A stretch of 13,931 nt of DNA from JBOHPP01 sp050731755 (GTDB taxonomy: Bacteria > Methylomirabilota > Methylomirabilia > Rokubacteriales > CSP1-6). The notes beneath the pieces are model-generated. The model searched no databases. It saw only the letters and a program-made list of their open reading frames with translations, and was not told where the DNA came from. Position numbers and translations under genes: made by a program. Of this stretch, positions 5,529 to 13,415 are shown piece after piece. The stretch is from assembly GCA_050731755.1 (NCBI GenBank), contig JBOHPP010000170.1, positions 1 through 13,931 on the forward strand, read 5' to 3'. Each line of letters opens with the position of its first letter. Within the stretch, counting starts at the first letter, position 1.

Positions 5529-7397
5529 GTGGGTAAAAGTTTTCCCAGGGTGGCAGTGGCAACCGCCTTGCAGCCTCCGGAGGTGAACCCAGGCACCTGG
5601 AGGCTCCCCATAGACCGCCGGCTTCTCCTCGTCGCCACGATCGTCCTGGTCATCGGCATCCTGTACTGGGCGCAGGCGATCCTGATCCCGATCGCGCTGG
5701 CGACGCTGCTGGCGTTCCTGCTGAGCCCGGTCGTCGGGGCGCTCCATCGTGTCGGGCTCGGACGGCTGCCGGCGGTCGCACTGGTCATGTTGCTGGTGGT
5801 GGCGGCACTGGGCGGCGCCGGCTGGGCGCTCAGCGTCCAGTTCGGCGCCCTCGCCCAGGACCTCCCGCGGCACACCGAGGCGCTCAAGCGACGGATCGCG
5901 GAACTGCGACCCAGGGGACCGGATTCGGCGCTGGACCGTGCGCGGGGCGCGCTGGACGAGGTCGTCGGCGAACTGGAGAAGATCGAACAGCCTTCGGAGC
6001 CGAAGCCCGCCCCAGCGCCAGCCCCCTTGCCTGTCGTCGTCAAGGGCGAGCAGCCCCCCCTGATTCGGCGCGTGCCCGACCTGGCCAGCGTGCTGGCCTC
6101 GGTTGGCCTGGTGGTGGTGCTGGTCATCTTCATGCTGATCGAGCGTCAGGCGTTGCGCGACCGCTTCATCCGTCTGTTCGGCTACGGACGGCTGACCCTG
6201 ACGACGAAGGCTCTGGACGATGCCGGGTCTCGCATCAGCCGATATCTACTCACGTTGTCCGTCGTCAACGCATCTATGGGCCTTGCTTTCGGCCTCGGCT
6301 TGCTCCTGATCGGTGTACCGTACGCGCTGCTCTGGGGCACCCTGCTGGCCCTGGCCCGTTTCGTCCCCTACATCGGCGTGTGGCCGGCGGCCGGGCTGCC
6401 CACAGCGTTGGCGCTCAGCGTGTTCGACGGTTGGGGGCCAGCCCTGATGGTGGTCGCGCTCTTCCTGGGCCTCGAAGTCCTGGCCAACATCCTGGTGGAG
6501 CCCGTTCTTTACAGTCAGCACGCGGGCGTGTCGAAGGTGGCATTGCTGGTGGCTATCGGATTCTGGACCTGGCTGTGGGGGCCGGTGGGGCTGATCCTGG
6601 CCACCCCGCTCACCGTCGGCCTCGTGGTTCTCGCCAAGTACGTGCCCAGCCTCCACCCGGTCGGCGTCTTGCTCGGCGACGAACCGGCCCTCGACCCAGC
6701 GGCGGTGTACTACCAGCGCCTGGTAGCCCGCGATGTCGATGAGGCGACCGAGATCGTCGAGGCCCGAGTCCAGGAAGGGGCGTTGGAGGCGGCGGCCGAC
6801 ACGATCATGATCCCGGCGCTCGCCGCAGCCCGGCGCGACCGCGCGGCGGGCCGGCTGGACGACGACGACCAGCGTTTCCTCGTCGCGGCCACGCGCGAGA
6901 TCGTGGCCGATGCGGTAATGGACAACCGTGAACCGGTGCCGGCGGAGCCGGCGGTGAGGCTGCTCGGCTGCCCCGCGCGCGACGAGGTCGACGCGGCGGC
7001 GCTCGCCGTGTTCCGGCCCCTGCTGAACCCGGCGCTCTGTGCGGTGGACGAGCTGCCGGTGGGGTTATTGTCAGCCGAGGTCGTCGAGCGAGTCGCCGGC
7101 TCCGGCGCGCTGCTCGTGGTCGTGGCGTCGGTGCCGCCGGGCGGGGTGGCTCAGACCCGGTACCTGATCAAACGCCTGCGGGCCACCAGTCCCCGGCTCA
7201 CGATCCTGGTCGGCCGGTGGGGCGCCGTCGATGAGGGGGAGATTCAGCGGGCGGCCCTGCTCGCCGCCGGCGCTGAGCACGTCGGCACCACGCTGGCCGA
7301 GACGCGCGACCAGGTCCTCATGTTGCTGCCGGTCGTCAACGACCGGGCCGGAGCGAAGGGCTCGCTGGCCGTCGGATTGCACCAGGCGGCGGGCTGA
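5529..7397 (+). CDS. AI-2E family transporter with large soluble C-terminal domain
   Basis: A 622-residue membrane protein. Residues about 30-380 are an AI-2E (PF01594-type) permease: hydrophobic segments at about 32-70, 82-104, 186-204, 240-263, 265-283, 304-325 and 337-370, a Pro/Ala-rich linker at 155-170, and family motifs LLALARFVPYIG (272-283) and ILVEPVLYSQHAGVS (321-335). The family covers exporters with varied or unknown substrates, so autoinducer transport should not be assumed. Residues about 385-622 are extra: a helical part starting YYQRLVARDVDEA and then an alternating beta/alpha Rossmann-like part (LLVVVASVPPGG, RLTILVGRWG). This layout resembles cobalamin-binding modules but lacks the DxHxxG motif. 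The start is uncertain: GTG 5529 or in-frame GTG 5550, neither with a good Shine-Dalgarno. It is transcribed away from the gvp operon. Confidence 0.88.
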   Translation: MGKSFPRVAVATALQPPEVNPGTWRLPIDRRLLLVATIVLVIGILYWAQAILIPIALATLLAFLLSPVVGALHRVGLGRLPAVALVMLLVVAALGGAGWALSVQFGALAQDLPRHTEALKRRIAELRPRGPDSALDRARGALDEVVGELEKIEQPSEPKPAPAPAPLPVVVKGEQPPLIRRVPDLASVLASVGLVVVLVIFMLIERQALRDRFIRLFGYGRLTLTTKALDDAGSRISRYLLTLSVVNASMGLAFGLGLLLIGVPYALLWGTLLALARFVPYIGVWPAAGLPTALALSVFDGWGPALMVVALFLGLEVLANILVEPVLYSQHAGVSKVALLVAIGFWTWLWGPVGLILATPLTVGLVVLAKYVPSLHPVGVLLGDEPALDPAAVYYQRLVARDVDEATEIVEARVQEGALEAAADTIMIPALAAARRDRAAGRLDDDDQRFLVAATREIVADAVMDNREPVPAEPAVRLLGCPARDEVDAAALAVFRPLLNPALCAVDELPVGLLSAEVVERVAGSGALLVVVASVPPGGVAQTRYLIKRLRATSPRLTILVGRWGAVDEGEIQRAALLAAGAEHVGTTLAETRDQVLMLLPVVNDRAGAKGSLAVGLHQAAG

Positions 7398-7407
7398 GAT
7401 GTCCGCC

Positions 7408-7413
7408 AAGGAG
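7408..7413 (+). promoter_or_regulatory. Shine-Dalgarno AAGGAG that fixes the oxidoreductase start
   Basis: AAGGAG lies six bases before ATG 7420. The alternative in-frame ATG at 7399 has no such site, so 7420 is preferred; the site itself would otherwise be read as the codons for KEK. Confidence 0.7.
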
Positions 7414-7419
7414 AAGGCC

Positions 7420-8400
7420 ATGCCGGCGATCGGATACAAGCTTTCTAGCGAGGAGTTCTCACCGAGCGATCTCGTGCGGTTCGCGTCCCGGGCCGAAGAG
7501 ACGGGGTTCACCTTCGCGCTGATCTCGGACCACTTTCATCCCTGGACGGACCGGCAGGGGCAGAGCCCATTCGTCTGGGGCGTGCTCGGGGCCATCGCTC
7601 GGGCCACGGAGCGTCTCGTCGTGGGCACGGGCGTGACGTGCCCGACCATGCGCATTCATCCCGCCATCGTGGCCCACGCGGCGGCGACGGCGGCCGCGCT
7701 CATGCCGGGGCGCTTCTTCTTCGGTGTGGGCTCCGGAGAGAACCTCAACGAGCACATCCTCGGCCACCGGTGGCCGCCTGTGGACGTCCGGCAGGAGATG
7801 CTGGAGGAGGCCATCGACGTCATCCGCCGGCTGTGGCGTGGGGGCTACCAGGATCACCACGGCCGCTATTACACGGTCGAGAATGCTCGGCTCTACACGC
7901 TGCCCGCCGAGCCGCCGCCGCTCATGGTGGCGGCCAGCGGCCCGCGCGCCGCCGAGTTGGCGGGGCGCCGCGGGGACGGCCTCATCTGCACGGGCCCGAA
8001 CGCCGAGCTGGTCCGGACGTTCGAAGGGGCCGGAGGTCGGGGCAAGCCCCGCTACGTCGAGCTGAGCGTGTGCTGGGCGTCCGACGAGGCCCAGGCGCGG
8101 CGAACGGCCCGCGAGGTGTGGCCCATCGCCGGCCTGTCCGGGACGCTCTTCACCGAGCTGCCGCTCCCCGCGCACTTCGAGCAGACCGCCGAGCTGATCG
8201 ACGAGGACGATGTGGCCGAAGAGGTGGTGTGCGGCCCCGACCCGCAGCGCCACCTGGAGGCCATCCGCGAGCACGTGGAGGCCGGCTTCGATCATGTCTG
8301 TATCCATCAAATCGGGCCGGATCAGGAAGGGTTCTTCCGCTTCTACGAGCGCGAGGTGTTGCCGGCGCTGCGCGAGGAGCGGGGCCGCGCCGCAGCGTGA
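7420..8400 (+). CDS. F420-dependent G6PDH-family oxidoreductase (luciferase-like)
   Basis: A 326-residue TIM-barrel luciferase-like enzyme using deazaflavin F420. Seen: IGYKLSSEEFSP at the start, SDHFHPW (36-42), GTGVTCPTMRIHPA (69-82), GVGSGENLNEH (102-112) and AASGPRAAELAGRRGDGLI (171-189). D37, H38, W42 and E107 align with the catalytic D39, H40, W44 and E109 of mycobacterial F420-dependent glucose-6-phosphate dehydrogenase. The pattern is that of the broader 'F420-dependent G6PDH family' subfamily, whose substrates are mostly unproven, so the sugar phosphate is not assured. It would reduce F420 to F420H2 in the cytoplasm, and implies that the host makes F420. The gene follows the AI-2E gene by 22 bases and is probably co-transcribed with it; a strong hairpin follows its stop. 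Confidence 0.92.
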   Translation: MPAIGYKLSSEEFSPSDLVRFASRAEETGFTFALISDHFHPWTDRQGQSPFVWGVLGAIARATERLVVGTGVTCPTMRIHPAIVAHAAATAAALMPGRFFFGVGSGENLNEHILGHRWPPVDVRQEMLEEAIDVIRRLWRGGYQDHHGRYYTVENARLYTLPAEPPPLMVAASGPRAAELAGRRGDGLICTGPNAELVRTFEGAGGRGKPRYVELSVCWASDEAQARRTAREVWPIAGLSGTLFTELPLPAHFEQTAELIDEDDVAEEVVCGPDPQRHLEAIREHVEAGFDHVCIHQIGPDQEGFFRFYEREVLPALREERGRAAA

Positions 8401-8407
8401 TCATGAA

Positions 8408-8438
8408 CTTGGAGGGGGCAGAGGCCGCCCCCTCCAAG
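8408..8438. terminator. Perfect 12-bp inverted repeat, likely bidirectional terminator
   Basis: CTTGGAGGGGGC (8408-8419) and its exact reverse complement (8427-8438) enclose a 7-base loop AGAGGCC. It lies right after the oxidoreductase stop and between convergent genes, as a shared terminator would. There is no T-run on either side, so it is not a textbook intrinsic terminator; it may work as a strong stem or be a dispersed intergenic repeat. Confidence 0.6.
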
Positions 8439-8441
8439 CCT

Positions 8442-8457
8442 CCCCGTTCGCGCGGGG
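8442..8457. repeat. Small second hairpin in the convergent gap
   Basis: CCCCG and CGGGG pair around a 6-base loop (TTCGCG), four bases after the larger hairpin. The remainder of the gap up to 8509 shows nothing else recognisable. It may support termination or be part of the same intergenic repeat unit. Confidence 0.35.
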
Positions 8458-8509
8458 TGTGACAACCGTCGCCGCGGTGGAGCCGGCGCTTGAAACAGCG
8501 GCGGTTAGA

Positions 8510-8911
8510 TCAGCGCTTTTCCAGCCAGACTTCGTCGACGGCGGCGCGCCCGGGGCCGGCCAGCAACAGCAAGATCCCACCCGCCAGCAACATCAGTTCG
8601 AGACGGGCGCTGGCGAAGCCCCGTGGAAGCTGCACGAAGAAGGTGGCGACGATAAACTGGACGGCGAAGAGAAAGCCGAGCCAGCGGGTGGCCACACCGA
8701 GGATCAGGAGGCTCCCACCGATCAGCTCCAGGAGCATGATGAAGGGGCCCGTGATGCCTGGCACGGGCATGCCCATCTTCTCGAAGCCGCTCGAGACGGC
8801 CGCCATGCCGGCCTGGTACTTGCCCCAGCCCGACATGACGAGGATGATCCCCATGACGAGCCGCACCGCCGTGACGCCCCAGCCCGGACTGATGCCCGCG
8901 ATCCCCCGCAT
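8510..8911 (-). CDS. DoxX family membrane protein
   Basis: A 133-residue integral membrane protein with four predicted helices at about 12-28, 53-72, 76-95 and 103-119. The pattern AVRLVMGIILVMSGWGKYQAGM, then a short loop GFEKMGMPVPG, and LELIGGSLLILGVATRW is typical of the DoxX family; the length is normal. DoxX proteins are linked to quinone/thiosulfate oxidation in archaea and to redox stress complexes in mycobacteria, but most bacterial members have no known role, and no partner is adjacent here. The ATG at 8911-8909 is chosen because AAGGAGG (8923-8917) lies five bases upstream; the frame stays open 43 codons further but that part is not membrane-like. It is divergent from the formate dehydrogenase gene and convergent with the F420 oxidoreductase gene. 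Confidence 0.9.
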   Translation of the reverse strand: MRGIAGISPGWGVTAVRLVMGIILVMSGWGKYQAGMAAVSSGFEKMGMPVPGITGPFIMLLELIGGSLLILGVATRWLGFLFAVQFIVATFFVQLPRGFASARLELMLLAGGILLLLAGPGRAAVDEVWLEKR

Positions 8912-8916
8912 ATCCG

Positions 8917-8923
8917 CCTCCTT
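8917..8923 (-). promoter_or_regulatory. Strong Shine-Dalgarno of the DoxX gene
   Basis: AAGGAGG on the minus strand, five bases before ATG 8911, decides the short start over the upstream in-frame ATG at 9040. About 50 bases further up, TGCTATCGT (8979-8971) could be an extended -10 element, but this is a weak match. Confidence 0.75.
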
Positions 8924-9035
8924 GTGCCTGAGTGCACTGCGAACGGCGTGATCCGGGTTCGTTGGGCACGACGATAGCACGACGGCCGGCGTACCTGCGC
9001 AGTTCGCCTGCCCGCGGGCCTCCGGGAGAGTGCCG

Positions 9036-9041
9036 TACAAT
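9036..9041 (+). promoter_or_regulatory. -10-like TACAAT just before the formate dehydrogenase ATG
   Basis: TACAAT ends seven bases before ATG 9049, and no Shine-Dalgarno is present between them. A transcript starting at the usual distance would begin at or next to the start codon, which means a leaderless mRNA. No convincing -35 is visible at 16-18 bases. The rest of the 137-bp divergent gap holds nothing clear. Confidence 0.45.
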
Positions 9042-9048
9042 AGCGGCC

Positions 9049-11748
9049 ATGCGCCTCACCGTCGACGGCCGCGCGGTGGACGTTGGCTCCGGCGCCACCG
9101 TCCTCGACGCCGTCAACCGCCTCGGCATTCCGCTGCCCCAGCTGTGTAAGGATCCCGATCGGCCGTCCCTGGGGGCCTGCCGCACGTGCCTCGTCCGCGT
9201 CGAGGGGCAGCGCGGCGCGCCCGCCGCCTGCCACCTGCCGGCGCGGGAGGGCATGGTGGTCAGCACGACGCACCCCGACGTCGTCCGCCTGCGGACCACG
9301 GTCCTCGACCTCACGCGCGCGATGCTCACCGTCGGCCCCGCGCGCGACGGCTTCGGCCAGCTGGGCGCCGCCGTGGCGCGCCTCGGTGGCACGGCGCCCT
9401 CGTTCGCCGCGCTCCACCGCTTCGCCCCCGACGCCTCCAAGTCCTTCTTCGTCCTGGACCGCGAGGCGTGCATTCTTTGCGGGCGCTGCACGGTGGCCTG
9501 CGACGACGTGCAGCAGATCGGGGCCATCGCCATGCTCGGCCGCGGCCACCGGATGAAGGTCGGTGTCTTCGGCGACGGCGCGCTGGCGTCATCGGTCTGC
9601 ACGTCCTGCGGCCAGTGTGTGGCGACCTGCCCGACCGGCGCGCTCCGTTCCACCGAAACGCCGGCGGCGATCGTGCGGGAGGTGGAGACGACCTGCCCCT
9701 ACTGCGGCGTGGGGTGTGGGATCGTTCTCGGTGTGCGGCGCGGGCCGTCCGACGAACGCCTGGCCGTGATGGCCGGCGACGTGCCGGCCAACCCGTCGAG
9801 CCTGGGCATGCTCTGCGTCAAGGGGCGCTTCGGGACCGGCTTCATCCACGCGCGGGACCGGGTGACGACGCCGCTCGTCAAGCGCGAGGGCCGCTGGCAG
9901 GAGGTCTCGTGGGAGGAAGCTCTGGAGGCGGCCGCCGAGGGCCTGGCTCGTCACCGCGGCCGCTTCGCGGCGTTGGCCTCGGCCAAGGCCACCAACGAGG
10001 ACGGCTACGTCGTGCAGAAGTTCGTGCGCGCGGTGATGGGGTCCAACAACGTCGACCATTGCACCCGGCTCTGCCACTCGCCCTCGGTCGAGGCCATGCT
10101 GGCCTCCATGGGCTCGGGCGCCACCTCCAACTCTTACGTGGACTATGAGGAAGCCGGCTGCCTCCTGATCGTGGGCGCCGACGCCTCGGCCAACCACCCG
10201 GTGATCGCCGTCCGCTTCCGCCGGGCCATGAAGCGCGGCGCCCGGATCATCGTCGTCAACCCGAAGCGCATCGAGCTGTGCGAGCAGGCCGACCTGTGGA
10301 TCGCCCAGCGGCCGGGCACAGACGTCGCGCTCTTCAACGCGATGGCCCGGGTGATCCTCGACGAGGGGCTGGCCAACGAGCCGTTCATCCGCTCGCGGAC
10401 GGAGGGTTTCGAGGCCTGGCGGGCATCGCTCGAGCCGTTCACGCTCGACTACGCCGCGCGGGTGACCGACGTGCCCGGCGACGCCATCGCGCAGGCCGCC
10501 CGCTGGTACGCCAGGCCACCGTTCAGCGGCTCCTGCCTCGTCTGGGGCATGGGCATCACCCAGCACGTCAACGGTATCCACAACGCCCACGCCGTTCTGA
10601 ACCTCTCGCTGGTGACCGGCCAGCTCGGGTTTGCCGGCTCCGGCATCTCGCCGCTGCGGGGCCAGAACAACGTGCAGGGCTGCGGCGACGCCGGCTGCAT
10701 CCCGACCAATCTTCCCGGCTACCAGCGCTACGACGGAGCGACGCTGGACCGGTTCGAGCAGGCCTGGGGCGTGCGGCCCCCCGACCGCGTGGGGTTGGTC
10801 GTCACCGAGGTGACCGAAGCCTGCCTCACCGGCGACGTGCGGGCCATGTACGTCGTGGGCGAGAACCCGCTGCTCAGCGAGCCCGACCTGCACCACGCCG
10901 AGAAGGCCATCGGCCAGCTCGAGTGTCTCGTCGTCCAGGATCTCTTCATGCACGAGACGGCCGAGCGAGCCCACATGTTTCTGCCCGCCGCGGCCTTCGC
11001 CGAGAAGGAAGGGACGTTCACCAACTCCGAGCGGCGCGTGCAGCGCGTGCGGGCGGCGCTGCCGCCGCCCGGCCAGGCGCGCCCCGACTGGTGGATCACC
11101 TGTGAGCTGGCCAAGCGGGTCGGGCGCCGGCTGGGCCTGGCGCTCGATCCCCAGTTCACGTACGCCGGCCCCGCGGCGATCTTCGACGAGATGGCGCGTC
11201 TCACGCCGTTCCTGGCTGGACTTTCCCACACGCGTCTGGACCGGGAGGGCGGCATCCAATGGCCCTGCCCGACGCCGGACCACCCGGGCACGCGATTCCT
11301 CTACGCCGAGTCGTTCCCGCGCGGCAAAGGGCGGTTCGTCCCCGCGGTCCAGACCGTGCCGGCGGCCGAGCTGCCCGATGCCGAGTACCCGTTGATCCTC
11401 AACACGGGTCGCCTGCTCTACCACTGGCACGGGGGGACGATCACCCGGCGCGTGCCGGGCCTGGTGGCCCTGGCGCCGCGGCTGGAGGTGGCCATCCATC
11501 CCGCCGATGCCGGCCGCTTCGGTGTCGGCGACGGCGCGCCCGTGCGCGTCACGTCTCGACGGGGGGAGCTCCACGGGCAGGCGCGGGTGACGGACGCGGT
11601 GCGGCCCGGCGCCATCTTCGTCCCCTTCGTGAAGCTCCAGGAGTCGGCGGCGAACTTCCTCACCAACTCCGCCCTCGACCCCGGCTCGAAGATCCCCGAG
11701 TACAAGGTCTGCGCCGTGCGTGTCGAGCCGCTCGGCCCGGCGGCATGA
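9049..11748 (+). CDS. Formate dehydrogenase catalytic subunit (Mo/W-bis-MGD, NuoG-like N-terminus)
   Basis: An 899-residue molybdopterin oxidoreductase of the soluble NAD-linked formate dehydrogenase type (FdhA/FdsA), interconverting formate and CO2. Domains: plant-type [2Fe-2S] with C33, C44, C47 and C61; two [4Fe-4S] motifs CILCGRC-C (141-151) and CTSCGQC-C (184-194); a further [4Fe-4S] of the catalytic domain with C216, C219, C223 and C256 (CPYCGVGC, LCVKG); then the bis-MGD domain and C-terminal dinucleotide-binding barrel (from about 780). The metal ligand is Cys342 with His343 in DHCTRLCHSPSV, so the cysteine and not the selenocysteine form. The His-Cys3 cluster motif normally found between the [2Fe-2S] and the ferredoxin-like domain is absent. 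ATG 9049 begins exactly where the [2Fe-2S] fold begins. The stop overlaps fhs (ATGA). The NuoE-like gene downstream supports NAD(P) coupling. Confidence 0.93.
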   Translation: MRLTVDGRAVDVGSGATVLDAVNRLGIPLPQLCKDPDRPSLGACRTCLVRVEGQRGAPAACHLPAREGMVVSTTHPDVVRLRTTVLDLTRAMLTVGPARDGFGQLGAAVARLGGTAPSFAALHRFAPDASKSFFVLDREACILCGRCTVACDDVQQIGAIAMLGRGHRMKVGVFGDGALASSVCTSCGQCVATCPTGALRSTETPAAIVREVETTCPYCGVGCGIVLGVRRGPSDERLAVMAGDVPANPSSLGMLCVKGRFGTGFIHARDRVTTPLVKREGRWQEVSWEEALEAAAEGLARHRGRFAALASAKATNEDGYVVQKFVRAVMGSNNVDHCTRLCHSPSVEAMLASMGSGATSNSYVDYEEAGCLLIVGADASANHPVIAVRFRRAMKRGARIIVVNPKRIELCEQADLWIAQRPGTDVALFNAMARVILDEGLANEPFIRSRTEGFEAWRASLEPFTLDYAARVTDVPGDAIAQAARWYARPPFSGSCLVWGMGITQHVNGIHNAHAVLNLSLVTGQLGFAGSGISPLRGQNNVQGCGDAGCIPTNLPGYQRYDGATLDRFEQAWGVRPPDRVGLVVTEVTEACLTGDVRAMYVVGENPLLSEPDLHHAEKAIGQLECLVVQDLFMHETAERAHMFLPAAAFAEKEGTFTNSERRVQRVRAALPPPGQARPDWWITCELAKRVGRRLGLALDPQFTYAGPAAIFDEMARLTPFLAGLSHTRLDREGGIQWPCPTPDHPGTRFLYAESFPRGKGRFVPAVQTVPAAELPDAEYPLILNTGRLLYHWHGGTITRRVPGLVALAPRLEVAIHPADAGRFGVGDGAPVRVTSRRGELHGQARVTDAVRPGAIFVPFVKLQESAANFLTNSALDPGSKIPEYKVCAVRVEPLGPAA

Positions 11749-13415
11749 GCGGCTCCCCTCGGCCCATCGCCGAGCTGGCGGCGGCGCTCGGCATCGCGGA
11801 GGCCGAGCTCGAGCCCTACGGTCGCTCCAAGGCCAAGGTAAGCCTCAGCATCCTGGAGCGGCTGCGCGGGCGTCCGAACGGCAAGTACATCGACGTCACC
11901 TCCATCACGCCCACGCCCCTCGGGGAAGGCAAGACCGTCACCACGATCGGGCTCAGCATGGCGCTGAACCGCATCGGCCGGCGCGCGATCGCCGCCATCC
12001 GGCAGCCGTCTGCGGGGCCCATGTTCGGCCTCAAGGGCGGCGGCGCCGGCGGCGGGCGGGCCCAGGTGGTACCGCTGGAGGAGGTGAACCTGCACCTCAC
12101 CGGCGACATCCACGCCATGGCCCTCGCCCACAATCTGCTGGCCGCGATGATCGACGCCTCGCTGGTGCACGGCAACCCGCTCGATCTCGATCCCCAGACG
12201 ATCACGTGGCCGCGGGTGGTCGACGTCAACGACCGGGCGCTCCGGCGGATCGTGACCGGCCTGGGAGGCCGGGACAACGGCATTCCCCGGGAGACGGGCT
12301 TCGAGATCGCCGTGGCCTCGGAGGCGATGGCCATCCTGGGCCTCACCACTGGCTACGCCGATCTCCGCCGCCGCCTGGGTCGCATTGTCGTCGGGTTCGC
12401 GCGCGACGGCCGCCCGATAACGGCCGAGCAGCTGAGGGCGGCCGGGGCCATGGCCGCGCTCATGAAGGAGACCCTCAAGCCGAACCTCCTGCAGACCACG
12501 GAAGGCACGGCAGTCTTCGTGCACGCCGGGCCGTTCGCCAACATCGCCCACGGCAACAGCTCCATCCTCGCCGACCTGATGGGTCTCAAGCTGGCCGACT
12601 GTGTGGTGACCGAGAGCGGGTTTGGCGCCGACATGGGCCTGGAGAAGTTCGTGGACATCAAGTGCCGTGCCTCCGGCCTGGTGCCCGACGCCGTCGTCGT
12701 GGTCTGCACGGTTCGGGCGCTCAAGATGCACAGCGGGCGCTACCGCATCGCCGCCGGCAAGCCGCTCGACGCGGCGCTCCTCCGCGAGGACCTGACCGCG
12801 GTGGCGGAGGGCTGCGCCAACCTCGACAAGCAGATCGAGAACGCCCGCCTCTACGGCGTGCCGGTGGTCGTCGCTATCAACACGTTCGAGACGGACACGG
12901 AGGCCGAGCTCGCCGTCATCCGGGAGCGCGCCCAGGCGGCCGGCGCCGAGGGTGCCTGGCCGAGCGACGTGTTCCGCCGCGGTGGGGCGGGCGCCGAGGA
13001 GCTGGCGGCCGCTGTCCTCAAGGCGGCCGAGAGGCCCAGAACGTTCCGGTTTCTCTACGAGCTGGACCGGCCCATCGCCGAGAAGATCGAGACGATCGCC
13101 ACCCGCGTGTATGGCGCCGACGGCGTGGACTATCTCCCGGCCGCCGAGCGGGCGATGGCTCGGTACGCGGACATAGGGTACGGCGGCCTGCCGATTTGCA
13201 TGGCCAAGACCCAGCTCTCGCTCTCCCACGACCCCTCGCGGGTGGGTCGCCCCCGCGGCTTCCGCGTCCCCGTGCGCGACGTGCGCCTGTCGGCGGGCGC
13301 CGGCTTCCTCTACGTGCTCCTGGGCGACATGCTCACCATGCCCGGGCTCCCGTCCCAGCCGAACGCGTGGGCGATCGACATCGACGAGCACGGCAATGTC
13401 CGCGGTCTCTTCTGA
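11745..13415 (+). CDS. fhs: Formate-tetrahydrofolate ligase
   Basis: A 556-residue enzyme, the usual length, making 10-formyl-THF from formate, THF and ATP; the first step taking free formate into the folate pool. Seen: YGRSKAKVSL near the N-terminus, the P-loop TPLGEGKT (57-64, Lys63), FGLKGGGAGGG (94-104), LTGDIHAM, the ITWPRVVDVNDRALR stretch, ETGFEIAVASE, and near the C-terminus MAKTQLSLSHDP and the closing MPGLPSQPNA segment. No key motif is missing. ATG 11745 overlaps the stop of the formate dehydrogenase gene (ATGA) and lacks its own Shine-Dalgarno, so translation is likely coupled. The 3' end overlaps the NuoE-like gene by 20 bases. Placed between two dehydrogenase subunits, it points to a CO2/formate-to-methylene-THF route, or its reverse in C1 oxidation. 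Confidence 0.97.
   Translation: MSGSPRPIAELAAALGIAEAELEPYGRSKAKVSLSILERLRGRPNGKYIDVTSITPTPLGEGKTVTTIGLSMALNRIGRRAIAAIRQPSAGPMFGLKGGGAGGGRAQVVPLEEVNLHLTGDIHAMALAHNLLAAMIDASLVHGNPLDLDPQTITWPRVVDVNDRALRRIVTGLGGRDNGIPRETGFEIAVASEAMAILGLTTGYADLRRRLGRIVVGFARDGRPITAEQLRAAGAMAALMKETLKPNLLQTTEGTAVFVHAGPFANIAHGNSSILADLMGLKLADCVVTESGFGADMGLEKFVDIKCRASGLVPDAVVVVCTVRALKMHSGRYRIAAGKPLDAALLREDLTAVAEGCANLDKQIENARLYGVPVVVAINTFETDTEAELAVIRERAQAAGAEGAWPSDVFRRGGAGAEELAAAVLKAAERPRTFRFLYELDRPIAEKIETIATRVYGADGVDYLPAAERAMARYADIGYGGLPICMAKTQLSLSHDPSRVGRPRGFRVPVRDVRLSAGAGFLYVLLGDMLTMPGLPSQPNAWAIDIDEHGNVRGLF

Noticed and set aside
7399..7419. Earlier in-frame ATG for the F420-dependent oxidoreductase
   Set aside because: It lacks a Shine-Dalgarno, while ATG 7420 has AAGGAG at the right spacing and begins with the conserved IGYKLS segment.
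8912..9040. N-terminal extension of the DoxX protein from ATG 9040
   Set aside because: The extra 43 residues are polar and not family-like, and a strong Shine-Dalgarno sits before ATG 8911.
10072..10077. Possible selenocysteine at the formate dehydrogenase active site
   Set aside because: The codon at the metal-ligand position is an ordinary cysteine (TGC, Cys342), not TGA, so no SECIS element is needed.
9589..11574. 661-codon minus-strand frame inside the formate dehydrogenase gene
   Set aside because: His/Gly/Asp/Arg-rich antisense shadow of a gene with all its cluster and active-site motifs.
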